A stretch of DNA of 50,475 bases from an uncultured Acidobacteriia bacterium (GCA_903909435.1 CAIVVT010000092.1:1-50475); one strand, 5' to 3'; positions 18,379 through 26,503 are shown, counted from the first letter of the stretch. Program-made: numbers and translations. The notes: generated by a model from the letters alone, not told the origin.

Positions 18379-19557
18379 TTATCGGCGTTCTGGATCCACG
18401 GGTGCGCCGCAATTCGACGCCTGGACCTGATGGGCAGCAAGCATGGCCAGCATCACTATGAAGAAGGAACCTAACGCGGGCCGGGAGAACGGGTAATCGA
18501 CACAAGCGTGGATGAATACGGAAGTACTTCCGAGCCCCCAGATGGTCCGGTACCCTAGCCGCAGCGACCAGACGAACAACAGGACCATCGCGATGCCAAA
18601 GGGGATACCGCCCTCGCAGGTCCATTGCAGCCAATCGCAGTGCGCCTGATTAGCATATAAACCGGCATCGACGATCGCGTACTTCGGGTAAGCCGTGGGC
18701 CAGGCGCCGAGACCCACGCCAGTCCACGGATTGTCCTTGATCATGTGCAACGAGGCGATGTCGAGCTCGCGGCGGAAAGCCATGGGATCGGGTTGCAGCA
18801 GCCGGTTCCAGACTGCCTGCCAGCCCACGATCAGCGTGAACAGAACGAGAACAACAGCGATGCGCGCCAACGCCAGGCCCGCCTGCCGCCCAGCCACTAA
18901 GCCACGCTGCCAGACCAGCGCGACAACGACCAGAATCTCCCCAGTGGAGAGGATCGCGCCAGCTCGCGAAGTGCATGCGATTACCGAAGCATACAGGACG
19001 GCCGCCAGACCGGCGTAAAGGTACGGTCGCTCGCTACTTCGCAGGGCTTGATAAATGCCCAACGGCAGAACCAACTCGATGAACGCGGCGTAGTGATTGT
19101 AGGACAGGATCGGCCCCATCGCCCTCGCGCAGTCCTCGACTGTGAAAAGCCAGAAGATCTTCCCCTCCCCGGTGAAAGACTGCAACGTTGCCACGAGCGC
19201 GGTGATTCCGCCAAACCAGAGAATCGCGTCACGGAATCGGCGCAAGTCATGCTCTTCGCGCAAAGCTATCGTGGCGACAAAGAAGACACATAAAAAGGTC
19301 ACCCAGCGAACAATGGACTCGGTGGTTTCAAAGGAGTAAACCGTGCGGTGAGCGACCAGCTGATACGAGCCTATAAGAACGCCGAAGGAGAGCGGAATGA
19401 GCGGATAGACAAGAATGGGCGGCTGCCGTTTGGTATGGCAGACCGCCCATCCTGCGAGAACAAACACGCCAATTTCAAATATCGAGACGGGCCAAACCGC
19501 CGGAACCCAAAGGGTCCAGATTCCAAAAGTAAGCAGAACCGCGAGGATGATGGACAT
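18379..19557 (-). CDS. O-antigen ligase / Wzy-type polymerase-like membrane protein (module B)
   Basis: This 392-residue protein has about ten to eleven hydrophobic segments. Wzy_C-type landmarks are GPILSYNHYAAFIELVLPLG (near residue 155), which matches NKNHYAALLEMALPL in the module A protein, then MIKDNPWTGVGLGAWPTAYP followed by ANQAHCDWLQWTCEGGIPFG around the presumed catalytic periplasmic loop. It starts 37 bp after the FecR-like gene stops, so the two form an operon. No glycosyltransferase, flippase or export gene is near. Glycan polymerisation, ligation to lipid, or O-glycosylation of protein are all possible; which one cannot be read from sequence. Confidence 0.85.
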   Translation of the reverse strand: MSIILAVLLTFGIWTLWVPAVWPVSIFEIGVFVLAGWAVCHTKRQPPILVYPLIPLSFGVLIGSYQLVAHRTVYSFETTESIVRWVTFLCVFFVATIALREEHDLRRFRDAILWFGGITALVATLQSFTGEGKIFWLFTVEDCARAMGPILSYNHYAAFIELVLPLGIYQALRSSERPYLYAGLAAVLYASVIACTSRAGAILSTGEILVVVALVWQRGLVAGRQAGLALARIAVVLVLFTLIVGWQAVWNRLLQPDPMAFRRELDIASLHMIKDNPWTGVGLGAWPTAYPKYAIVDAGLYANQAHCDWLQWTCEGGIPFGIAMVLLFVWSLRLGYRTIWGLGSTSVFIHACVDYPFSRPALGSFFIVMLAMLAAHQVQASNCGAPVDPERR

Positions 19558-19594
19558 GGTGCGGAACTGCTGCCAACCACCAGCCTACCGCGGT

Positions 19595-20437
19595 TTACTT
19601 AGTGCTAGCACTCGGACCCGAGAAGGTACCGGCTGCGGCGAGTCCGCCGAGAGTACCGGCTGTTGCCGCACCAACAGCTATGACTGTGATGAGACCGGCG
19701 CTGAGGGCAACCCCGGCAACGGTGACAGAAGCGACGGTGACAGTAGTGCCAGCGACGCTACCCGTGAGGCTGATGATCTTGCCGACGTACTGAGCTAGAT
19801 TCACCGTGGTGCTGGTGATCTCATAGGTTTTTCCACCTACGGTCACGTAGTACTTTCCGTTTGAGCTGGTGAGCTCGCCCTTTATTGTTATATCGGCGCT
19901 CCCGCTAGCCTGCCCTGAACCAAAGCCGGGCGCTCCCGCACCTTTTCCTGCACTCGGCTCGAAAGCAAGCGCGCTCCCCGGGCTCAAGCTGGCCAGAAGC
20001 TCGCCCGATGTGGTGAACACGTCTGCCGCGCCGACACGCGTGGAGATCGTAATAAGCTTGCGGTCGTTATAGCCGACTTCAACCAGCGATTGCGCCGAGG
20101 ATGGAACAACTCGCAGGTTGCCAGCTTCAAGGGCATGCGTCGATGCGCCGCGCAGCAGCGTAGTTCCGCGCTGCAGCGTCGTGTGATCGCTGTACAGGGC
20201 TGCTCGGGATTCGGGCAGCATTGTCACTTCCGTTGCGCCGAGGTTGATCGTGGTGTTCATCACCATCGACTCCACAACGTCACATGCAATTAGCGTGCTG
20301 TTGCCGCGAACCGCAGCTCCATCAACTTTGAATTCGCCATACGAACGAACGATGCCGATCGAAGTAGATGCAGCGGAAAGCGAGAAAATGCACCCGGTAA
20401 CCAACAAAGCGTACGAAAAAATCCGCACTGCGTTCAT
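19595..20437 (-). CDS. FecR-like secreted protein with glycine-rich hydrophobic C-terminal tail (module B)
   Basis: This gene encodes 280 residues from ATG 20437. Signal peptide (about 1-23); FecR-type beta region (about 25-165: TLIACDVVESMVMNTTINL, TEVTMLPESRAALY, LRVVPSSAQSLVEVG); a small second beta region (about 190-235, KGELTSSNGKYYVTVGGKTY); and a hydrophobic tail (about 240-270, VGAATAGTLGGLAAAGTF) with a polar end. The tail matches that of the module A protein. As there, AAGGAGG directly touches the ATG, and a GTG at 20428 lies 9 bp further on, so translation may begin at the GTG. It is first in an operon with the ligase-like gene and is divergent from the J-domain gene. Confidence 0.75.
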   Translation of the reverse strand: MNAVRIFSYALLVTGCIFSLSAASTSIGIVRSYGEFKVDGAAVRGNSTLIACDVVESMVMNTTINLGATEVTMLPESRAALYSDHTTLQRGTTLLRGASTHALEAGNLRVVPSSAQSLVEVGYNDRKLITISTRVGAADVFTTSGELLASLSPGSALAFEPSAGKGAGAPGFGSGQASGSADITIKGELTSSNGKYYVTVGGKTYEITSTTVNLAQYVGKIISLTGSVAGTTVTVASVTVAGVALSAGLITVIAVGAATAGTLGGLAAAGTFSGPSASTK

Positions 20438-20465
20438 CCTCCTTGGGAGCGTAACTCTCGTGTAT

Positions 20466-20493
20466 AGTGTAACAGACACGGCGTGTGTTGCAA
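20466..20493 (-). promoter_or_regulatory. Candidate promoter for the FecR-like/ligase operon (module B)
   Basis: On the minus strand TTGCAA and TACACT are 16 bp apart, placing the transcription start about 20 bp before the AAGGAGG of the FecR-like gene. The surrounding intergenic stretch is clearly more AT-rich than the genes. Confidence 0.4.
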
Positions 20494-20520
20494 GGGTTCG
20501 TTTGCTCTTTATTATCATTG

Positions 20521-20548
20521 TTGTAGCACGGTTGTATACAGTTATCAT
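20521..20548 (+). promoter_or_regulatory. Candidate promoter for the J-domain/TPR operon (module B)
   Basis: TTGTAG and TATCAT are 16 bp apart on the plus strand. The transcription start would fall about 18 bp before the GTG at 20574. It is back-to-back with the FecR-like promoter, so one regulatory site could control both operons of module B. Confidence 0.35.
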
Positions 20549-20573
20549 CTAAGTTCAACTATTGGGCCTGGTT

Positions 20574-21692
20574 GTGAATTACTATGATGAGCTTGGCGTA
20601 AGCCGCACCGCCTCGGAGCGGGAACTCCGTCAGGCGTATAGGGTTCTGGTCCGGCTACTGCATCCGGATACGCAAACCGGCGACGATTTGCGACTAGCTG
20701 CTGAGCGCCAGTTGGTCCGATTGAATCAGATGCTCACCGTCCTGCTGAATGCAGACACTCGCCGCGCCTACGATTTGAGCTTGGAGCGCGAGTGCAACCC
20801 ACGGATCTCGGAGGTCCCGCACCGGCCCGCGGCACATCAGACGGGACGGCACCTAGACCGCTCAGGCGCAGTGCAGAATTCCTCACTGATCACACACTTT
20901 GCAATCAAGTATTGGGCAATGATTCTAATCGCGGCGGTGATCGTCGGAGCCGCCGCCCTTTCGACCCTGTTGCGTGGATCGAGCGAATCCACTCCGGAGT
21001 TGCACTCGGCCGGAACCCTGCGACCGGATTCGAAGTTGACCCCGGCGAAACTGGTGGTTCCCGGCCGGTCGTCAAGGCCGCAGTTTGAACAGAAGGCTCA
21101 GGAGCAACCGGCGCCAGTACGGATTGAGGGCGCTGGACGTTTCGCCGCACTCGACCCCAAGCGAGATTCCGACGAGATCTCACCTCCGATCGGAGGGGCA
21201 ATCACTGCATCGCCGGGAATTCTGCCGCGGGTGGATGATGTCGAACCGCTAAAGAACGCGGGCGAAACTGCGGCTCCAAGGCTTACTCTGGTACGCCCGG
21301 CTACAACGCCTTCCCAAGTCAATTCATTCGCCGGCAATTGGTTGTACAATACTGAGCTCGATTCAGGGAAAGTGAGTGATGGCTACCAGGCGATATACGT
21401 CGAACTACTACTCTCGGAGATAGACGGGATGTTGTCCGGTAGTTATCGTGCTCGCTACCTTGTTCCGGACCAGGCGATCTCGCCGCAAGTGTCGTTCCAC
21501 CTTGAAGGTCGCGCTAGTTCCGTCAGAGAAGCTCACCTGGGTTGGTCATCAGCGGACGGAACTCGAGGCGAAGCGGAGTTGACCTTGGGCGCGACCGGCA
21601 TAATGGACTTCCATTGGTGGCGTACGAAGTCCAGCGGGCAGTCGAGTCTAAGTTCCGGTACCGCCAAGCTGTTGCGACAGCGGAAACCATGA
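20574..21692 (+). CDS. J-domain protein with one transmembrane helix (module B)
   Basis: This gene encodes 372 residues. I start at the GTG at 20574, which places NYYDELGVSRTASERELRQA at the N-terminus as in DnaJ proteins; an in-frame TTG lies 12 bp upstream. The J domain (about 1-70) keeps the HPD triad (H30-P31-D32) needed to stimulate DnaK. One transmembrane helix (about 115-135, MILIAAVIVGAAALSTLL) follows. A low-complexity linker leads to a C-terminal beta domain (about 250-365, SFAGNWLYNTELDSG, then YQAIYVELLLSEIDGMLSGSY). The J domain should be cytosolic and the C-terminal domain periplasmic. It overlaps the TPR gene by 4 bp, so the products probably act together. No G/F region, zinc finger or DnaK gene is present. 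Confidence 0.8.
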   Translation: MNYYDELGVSRTASERELRQAYRVLVRLLHPDTQTGDDLRLAAERQLVRLNQMLTVLLNADTRRAYDLSLERECNPRISEVPHRPAAHQTGRHLDRSGAVQNSSLITHFAIKYWAMILIAAVIVGAAALSTLLRGSSESTPELHSAGTLRPDSKLTPAKLVVPGRSSRPQFEQKAQEQPAPVRIEGAGRFAALDPKRDSDEISPPIGGAITASPGILPRVDDVEPLKNAGETAAPRLTLVRPATTPSQVNSFAGNWLYNTELDSGKVSDGYQAIYVELLLSEIDGMLSGSYRARYLVPDQAISPQVSFHLEGRASSVREAHLGWSSADGTRGEAELTLGATGIMDFHWWRTKSSGQSSLSSGTAKLLRQRKP

Positions 21693-22924
21693 AGCCGGTT
21701 GGCCGAACTTTCGTTGCGTTGGCTAGGCTCGCCGCCCTGGCCGGCCTAGCCGCCGCAGGCACTTGGTCTTTTCGGGTTGCCGCCGCTGATCAGAAGGCTC
21801 GTCTCGTAACAGTTCAGGGACTCGAACAGGCCATCGCGTGGAGCCCCCGGCAGTCTCTCAACTACGTCCGCCTGTCCGCACTTCTCTCCGATGCTGATCC
21901 CAAACGTGCGGCGGAGCTGCTTCAGAGCGCTGTGGTCTTAAACTACTTGGATTCGCGGTCATGGATTGACTTGGCGCTTCGGCGTGAGCTAAACGGCAAC
22001 CTGCTCTCAGCCGAGCGCGACCTGCTGCGCGCCGCCGAGGTCGATCGCCAATATCTCCCGCGCTGGAGTCTGGCAAATTACTACTTCCGCCATAGCGACA
22101 ACGCACGTTTCTGGCCGTGGGCTCAAAGAGCCGCCACAATGGTGTACGACGATCCCAGACCGTTGTTCCGACTGTGCGACGAAGTCGATGGAAATCAGAA
22201 TCTGATTGAACGACTGGCGCTTCGGAACCCGGACTTGCGCACCGGCTACTTGAATTACGTGTTGGCCAAGAACCGCTCGGAACTGATCCCTGCGGTGGCC
22301 CATCGAATTCTGACCGACGGGCGGGAGTCTGATGTCCCGGCCCTCCTGGCGGCCTGTGATCGCCTTTTGGAACTGCCCATGGTTGACCAGGCCCTGCAGT
22401 TATGGAATGGCTTGGCGAAAGCCAGGCTCATCTCGTACAGCCCGCTCTCCCTGGCTGACGGTGGCGCAATCACCAATGGCGACTTCGCTTCGGAGCTTAC
22501 TTCGCATGGCTTCGATTGGCATGCGCCTGACGTCGGCGGGGTGAGTGTGGTCAGAGAAGATAGCGCGGGCGGAATCCGTTTGATTTTCACCGGTAGCCAG
22601 CCCGAAGCCTGTTCGCCGCTGTCCCAATTCATAGCGGTCCAGGGGAACACGCACTATGAACTGGAGTACCGATACAACACGTCTGGGATTGCCAACGGCG
22701 CCGGTCTGACCTGGAACGTTGATTACGCGGATGTGAAGGGGGCTCCAACCACGCTCGCGGCAATCCCCTCAAACGAAATGGGCAATCCGCGCGTGTTCAG
22801 CTTCGGCACGCCTGCCGGTTGTCACTTGATGCGATTGATGCTGGCTTACCGGCGCGCGCCGGGGACAACTCGGATTGAAGGACGGATGGTGCTGAGGCAG
22901 GTCCGCCTGCGCCGTGCGCGCTAG
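21689..22924 (+). CDS. Membrane-anchored tetratricopeptide protein with C-terminal beta domain (module B)
   Basis: This gene encodes 411 residues. The ATG at 21689 overlaps the J-domain gene stop (ATGA), indicating translational coupling. An N-terminal hydrophobic helix (about 8-28) is a signal or anchor. Helical TPR-like units fill about 35-270 (PKRAAELLQSAVVLNYLDSR, AERDLLRAAEVDRQYLPRWS). A beta-rich domain (about 275-411: GAITNGDFASELTSHGFDWH, IRLIFTGSQPEACSPLSQFI, ending MVLRQVRLRRAR) closely parallels the module A protein at 6264-7418. The beta domain resembles carbohydrate-binding jelly rolls; glycan binding is inference. Its stop shares a CTAG with the convergent zinc-ribbon gene. Confidence 0.75.
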   Translation: MKPVGRTFVALARLAALAGLAAAGTWSFRVAAADQKARLVTVQGLEQAIAWSPRQSLNYVRLSALLSDADPKRAAELLQSAVVLNYLDSRSWIDLALRRELNGNLLSAERDLLRAAEVDRQYLPRWSLANYYFRHSDNARFWPWAQRAATMVYDDPRPLFRLCDEVDGNQNLIERLALRNPDLRTGYLNYVLAKNRSELIPAVAHRILTDGRESDVPALLAACDRLLELPMVDQALQLWNGLAKARLISYSPLSLADGGAITNGDFASELTSHGFDWHAPDVGGVSVVREDSAGGIRLIFTGSQPEACSPLSQFIAVQGNTHYELEYRYNTSGIANGAGLTWNVDYADVKGAPTTLAAIPSNEMGNPRVFSFGTPAGCHLMRLMLAYRRAPGTTRIEGRMVLRQVRLRRAR

Positions 22925-23235
22925 TCGGACTGAGGCGTCCGTTCCCTGGTGATGTAATAAAGAAAAACCAGGAATAGGAGCAGGGCGGAAGAGTAAAGCA
23001 AGAATACGCGCCGCGTTCTTTTCCGCTTCATGCTGAGCCGGGTCGATACGATGTCGCGTTCGGCGGCTGTAAGCGGTCCTGTTTGGACCGGCGGGGCATA
23101 GCGATAGACCAGGAAACGGTGGCTGCACTCGTGGCAGCGGTAAGGAAACCTGGAGAAGAGCCCGGCGAGACCCTCCTTGATACCCTTCCTGTGTGCTCTG
23201 TGGGCTCGATCCTGGTGGCACTTGGGACAGACCAT
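22921..23235 (-). CDS. Zinc-ribbon protein with C-terminal transmembrane helix
   Basis: This 104-residue protein has an N-terminal four-cysteine ribbon (C3-x2-C6 and C34-x2-C37, CPKCHQ and YRCHECSHRF) with a basic linker, and one C-terminal hydrophobic helix (about 78-95, LLYSSALLLFLVFLYYI). The ribbon should be cytosolic and the protein a tail-anchored inner-membrane protein. I recall similar short proteins in Acidobacteriota without a known role. Its stop overlaps that of the TPR gene head-to-head (shared CTAG), so it is a separate transcript. Confidence 0.7.
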   Translation of the reverse strand: MVCPKCHQDRAHRAHRKGIKEGLAGLFSRFPYRCHECSHRFLVYRYAPPVQTGPLTAAERDIVSTRLSMKRKRTRRVFLLYSSALLLFLVFLYYITRERTPQSD

Positions 23236-24004
23236 TTTTCAGCTACACCAGCCTTCCTGATCAATTCGCGCCAGCCCGCCGTGCTGCGACATCGAGTCCA
23301 GGCATCCCTAGTCTCCGCATAGTCCGATCACCTGCGCAGGCACACCTCAACCAAACTCAATTCATACTCTACTACCAGACGGCAAGTCCGTAGAGGGAGC
23401 CCCGGATCGAAGTGGAATCGGCGGAACCAAACGCAGGCAAATAAGGTTGTTGCGAGCGCGGGGAACGGAGCATTCGCAGTCGGGTACCTCTGATTATAGA
23501 GCGAAATGTGTCCCATTCCTGTCAGATTTCCCGCTGATATCCGCAGCATGACGTCGTTAGTTTCGAGGGCATGCGTACGGTGCTCACCTCATGGAGTTTG
23601 AACCCCGGCATCCGCCCAATTTGGGTGAGGTTCCCGGCATTCTTTTCGCTATTCTTTCACGACCTTCGAGCCCCTTCCACAGGGAGAGTATTATAAATCC
23701 TCCATGTACGACAATCAGGTCTGAAATTCAAATCATTGACTCAAAATGTGTGTTATAAATGCTAATCAGAAGCAACACGCTGAGCGCATGCTCGCGGAGG
23801 TGCCAGATCGGAGGATCCACGGGCACCTCGAAACCTTGTTGTGCACGCGCGGCAAGCGAACACGTTGGCGGTGAATCGGAGCAATCGGAGGTATCGCGGG
23901 GTCTGACCGGATTCAACCAAGTTATTTGGGGCATCTTCGCGAGAGGGTGGTACTTAGTCTTGCGAGATGCATGAATCTGTGAATTCAATGAGGAACATTC
24001 TCAT
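23236..24004. other. Long AT-richer intergenic region upstream of the second NusG paralogue
   Basis: These 769 bp carry no frame that looks coding. Base composition shifts to AT-rich at about 23640-23780, with TATAAAT-like stretches (near 23691 and 23753) that could be promoter elements, and a short dyad cccaatttggg at 23615-23625. The next gene (24005) keeps the lower GC at its 5' end. A long untranslated leader or degraded DNA are both possible. Confidence 0.45.
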
Positions 24005-24544
24005 ATGGAATACAGAAATACTGCGGGGTCATTGTGGTATGCGCTGCAAGTGCGCACAAAATACGAGAACATAGTAGCAAGCGGCTTAAACCAACGCGAC
24101 ATTACTAATTTCTTACCTCTTTATGAGAAAAAAACACAGTGGTCAGATCGGGTGAAAACCCTTTCACTCCCACTTTTCCCAGGTTATATTTTCGCGAATT
24201 TCTGCAGGGCGCAGGCTCACCGGCTCCACACCGTCCCAGGGTTCATGCACATCGTCGGACAAGGCAACGTTCCCGAACCCCTTGAAGAAGCAGAAATTGC
24301 AGCGGTCAGGCGGCTTGTGGCGAGGGGCGTACGCGTTGGGCCCTGGCCATATTGTAAGGCCGGTCAACTAGTAGAGGTGGTCGCGGGCCCGATGACCGGC
24401 TTGAGAGGTACCTACATCCGGACCAAGAGCGAGGACCGGCTGATTGTCTCTTTACCACTGCTTCAACGCTCGGTCGCAACGGAGATCGAAAGCTATAACG
24501 TGCGTCTGGTCGCTCCCGGCTATCACCTTGCTGGGGCTGCGTGA
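24005..24544 (+). CDS. NusG-paralogue transcription antiterminator (UpxY/RfaH-like, module B)
   Basis: This 179-residue protein has a NusG N-terminal domain (LWYALQVRTKYENIVASGL, FLPLYEKKTQWSDRVKTLSL, PLFPGYIFANF) and a KOW domain (KAGQLVEVVAGPMTGLRGTYI). The PLFPGY motif is the classical NusG signature. Specialised NusG proteins prevent early termination in surface-glycan operons. Here the next gene lies on the opposite strand, so it has no obvious cis target immediately downstream and may act on module B operons or elsewhere. The first 150 bp are lower in GC than the neighbours. It is a paralogue of 5417-5908, more similar in the N-terminal domain. Confidence 0.88.
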   Translation: MEYRNTAGSLWYALQVRTKYENIVASGLNQRDITNFLPLYEKKTQWSDRVKTLSLPLFPGYIFANFCRAQAHRLHTVPGFMHIVGQGNVPEPLEEAEIAAVRRLVARGVRVGPWPYCKAGQLVEVVAGPMTGLRGTYIRTKSEDRLIVSLPLLQRSVATEIESYNVRLVAPGYHLAGAA

Positions 24545-24661
24545 TTTCTGATTTGCGCGCTTAGTCAATCTAGAAATGGTTCGGTCCGCAAACTGCCACT
24601 GACAGTGGTTTCTGCCGGGCGAGTGAAAGCGCACCACGGAAGCTTCCGGTCGCCTGGGAAT

Positions 24662-25252
24662 CTAATTCTGTCGGCAAGGCACGAAACTGTTGTGCAGGGC
24701 CGTGGCGCCAAGCACACCCGATTCCACGAAGTTCATCCGGGCGAACAACTTCGCTAGCTCCGGTCTTCGCTTCAGTAGCACGAATTGCAGGCCGATGGAC
24801 CCGATGCTAATTGCGCACTTGATGGCCAGCGTCTGCAGGCCGAATGCCCCGCTGCTAGGCGAGAGCACAGGGTTCAATTCCCGTTTGTTCCAACTCGTCG
24901 CTGCGTCGGCGGAGTGTGCCGCGATCAGGGCCAGCAGGGAGACTCTCCATTCCATGCTCCTCGTCTGAACTCTCCGCGACTCCAGCGGCTCGAGATTCCG
25001 TTCTGCCAAAACTGGAGAAGGGACAACGGGAGAAACATAGGTTAGAGCCAAGGGTAGTGCAGAAGGCAGTTCCGCGACTCCCCCGCCGTCAGCTTCCAGA
25101 GCAGGCAGTCCCCATTCCAATGGCGACACTAGTGTGGCGGTATATAGAATTGGTGGCCCTCTCACGATTGACTGTTCGCTCCCTACAATCTGGCCGATTG
25201 CCGGCAGCAGCATAATTCCAAAAACTAGTACGAGTAGTCCTGCGATCCTCAT
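24662..25252 (-). CDS. Small membrane protein of unknown function with signal sequence
   Basis: This gene encodes 196 residues from ATG 25252, preceded by GGAGG at 4 bp. A signal or anchor helix (about 2-22, IAGLLVLVFGIMLLPAIGQ) is followed by a low-complexity stretch. The C-terminal part (about 100-185) has two hydrophobic segments (VSLLALIAAHSADAATSW and LAIKCAISIGSIGLQFVLL) around NKRELNPVLSPSSGAFG. The pattern of a helix ending in D-A-x-T-S, then E-x-NP, recalls DUF5658-like membrane proteins, but this is a weak resemblance. It is convergent with the NusG paralogue. No operon partner is visible. Confidence 0.6.
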   Translation of the reverse strand: MRIAGLLVLVFGIMLLPAIGQIVGSEQSIVRGPPILYTATLVSPLEWGLPALEADGGGVAELPSALPLALTYVSPVVPSPVLAERNLEPLESRRVQTRSMEWRVSLLALIAAHSADAATSWNKRELNPVLSPSSGAFGLQTLAIKCAISIGSIGLQFVLLKRRPELAKLFARMNFVESGVLGATALHNSFVPCRQN

Positions 25253-26002
25253 GTGGCCTCCGAACAGAGTTTCTTGGGGAAGTTGGGACTCCATGTCCGA
25301 TCCCTGCTTTCCTCTTCGGTGCCGTATCGCCTGAATGTGAGTAAAAAGGAGTTAGAGTGAAGCGCAATTTCGACGCGGGCGCTTGCGCTCGTTTACCGGA
25401 CGCGCCGGTGCGCTTTCAAAGGAATCCAACCATGTCACGAGATTTGGAATACAGGAAGCCGCTCATGCTCCAGCGGATAGGCCCGGCATGCCGCCTTCTC
25501 TTGATCCGTTCCATTGCAACACCCGCTCCCCGCACTCTGGATTAGATGCGGGTTCGTGATTGGGAAATGTCATACAGAACCGTCCGCGTAAGCCGCTTCA
25601 ATGTAATACGAATCGTACCTTGGGTGCCGTGCACTGGGCGCAATTCACCCCCATCGCTCACTGCAAACGAATGAAAGCGAACACCTTGATCGGGGTTTCT
25701 TCAAAGCGCTTCAGCGTGTTCAGGCGGTATGGTTTTGCGTGCGCCTTGGCGCAGTCGATTTGGCCTCCGTCCAGATGGAGCCAAATCAATACGGTTGCGG
25801 GGGATTATGGTGACCGATTTGCGCATTAAAGTGGTTAATAAGTTACACCAAATAGGGTAGGCCTGTTCGCGCTGAGTGGACGAACGATTGGAAGGCCGTT
25901 CCGAGCCCGCGCGGTGCGCCACAGATGCTGCGAATTTCGTCCCGGCTCGCAGTTTCCAGCGTAACGTCGGTTTTTTGGCGCATCCTAGTAGATGTGATTG
26001 GA
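25253..26002. other. Intergenic region without a convincing gene
   Basis: About 750 bp separate two divergent genes. Several short frames exist on both strands. A minus-strand stretch around 25660-25780 reads like broken coding sequence but is interrupted by stops and matches nothing I know, so it may be a gene remnant. The last 80 bp, in frame with the Atp10-like gene, have no ribosome site. Confidence 0.35.
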
Positions 26003-26503
26003 ATGATGCTTATGTTCGCCGCGGCGCTGACCGTAGGAACTCCCATGCCCAAGATCGAGGGCGAGAACTTGAGCGGTCAGAAGGCAGTGCTGCCTGATGT
26101 AGCCAAAGGCAAAGTGACCCTCGTGGCGATGGGCTTCAGCTACGAGTCGCGTCGTTCCGTCGAGGCCTGGACCAAGCGGTTCCGGGGCGACTTCGGCCAG
26201 AATCCCGACATTGCCTTCTTCGAAGTGCCGATGATCAGCGGCATGGCGCGACTCGCAAAGTTGTTCATCGAATCGGGCATGCGGCGCGGAACGGCCAAGG
26301 AAGACCACGACAAGGTAATCACTGTATATGGCGGCTCTGCAGACTGGAAAGACCGGCTCGCGGTAGCTGACACGGACCTCGCTTATCTCCTATTGCTGGA
26401 CCGCGAAGGCAGGGTCCGCTGGCGGCACGCGGGCGTATTCGATGAAAAAGTCTGGCCAGAGTTGAAAGACGCGACGTCGATCACTCTCCAGGCCGGAAAG
26501 TAG
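26003..26503 (+). CDS. Atp10-like / thioredoxin-fold protein
   Basis: This gene encodes 166 residues from ATG 26003 (the frame is open to an ATG at 25925, and ATG 26012 is also possible). A hydrophobic N-terminus (MMLMFAAALTVGTP) may be a short signal or anchor. The core has a thioredoxin-like layout: KGKVTLVAMGFSYESRRSVE, a strand FFEVPMISG, a helix ARLAKLFIESGMRR, then AYLLLLDREGRVRWRHAG. This resembles the Atp10 family, whose mitochondrial member helps assemble ATP synthase. The usual CxxC is absent, so it is probably not a redox enzyme. A small membrane peptide follows 18 bp downstream. Confidence 0.6.
   Translation: MMLMFAAALTVGTPMPKIEGENLSGQKAVLPDVAKGKVTLVAMGFSYESRRSVEAWTKRFRGDFGQNPDIAFFEVPMISGMARLAKLFIESGMRRGTAKEDHDKVITVYGGSADWKDRLAVADTDLAYLLLLDREGRVRWRHAGVFDEKVWPELKDATSITLQAGK

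Noticed and set aside
23728..23988. Open frames on both strands in the gap before the second NusG paralogue
   Set aside because: Neither has a start signal or family resemblance, and both overlap an AT-rich probable promoter region.
25560..25922. Transposase-like impression on the minus strand in the 25.3-26.0 kb gap
   Set aside because: The readable stretch is broken by stops, has no terminal repeats and no motif of a known transposase.
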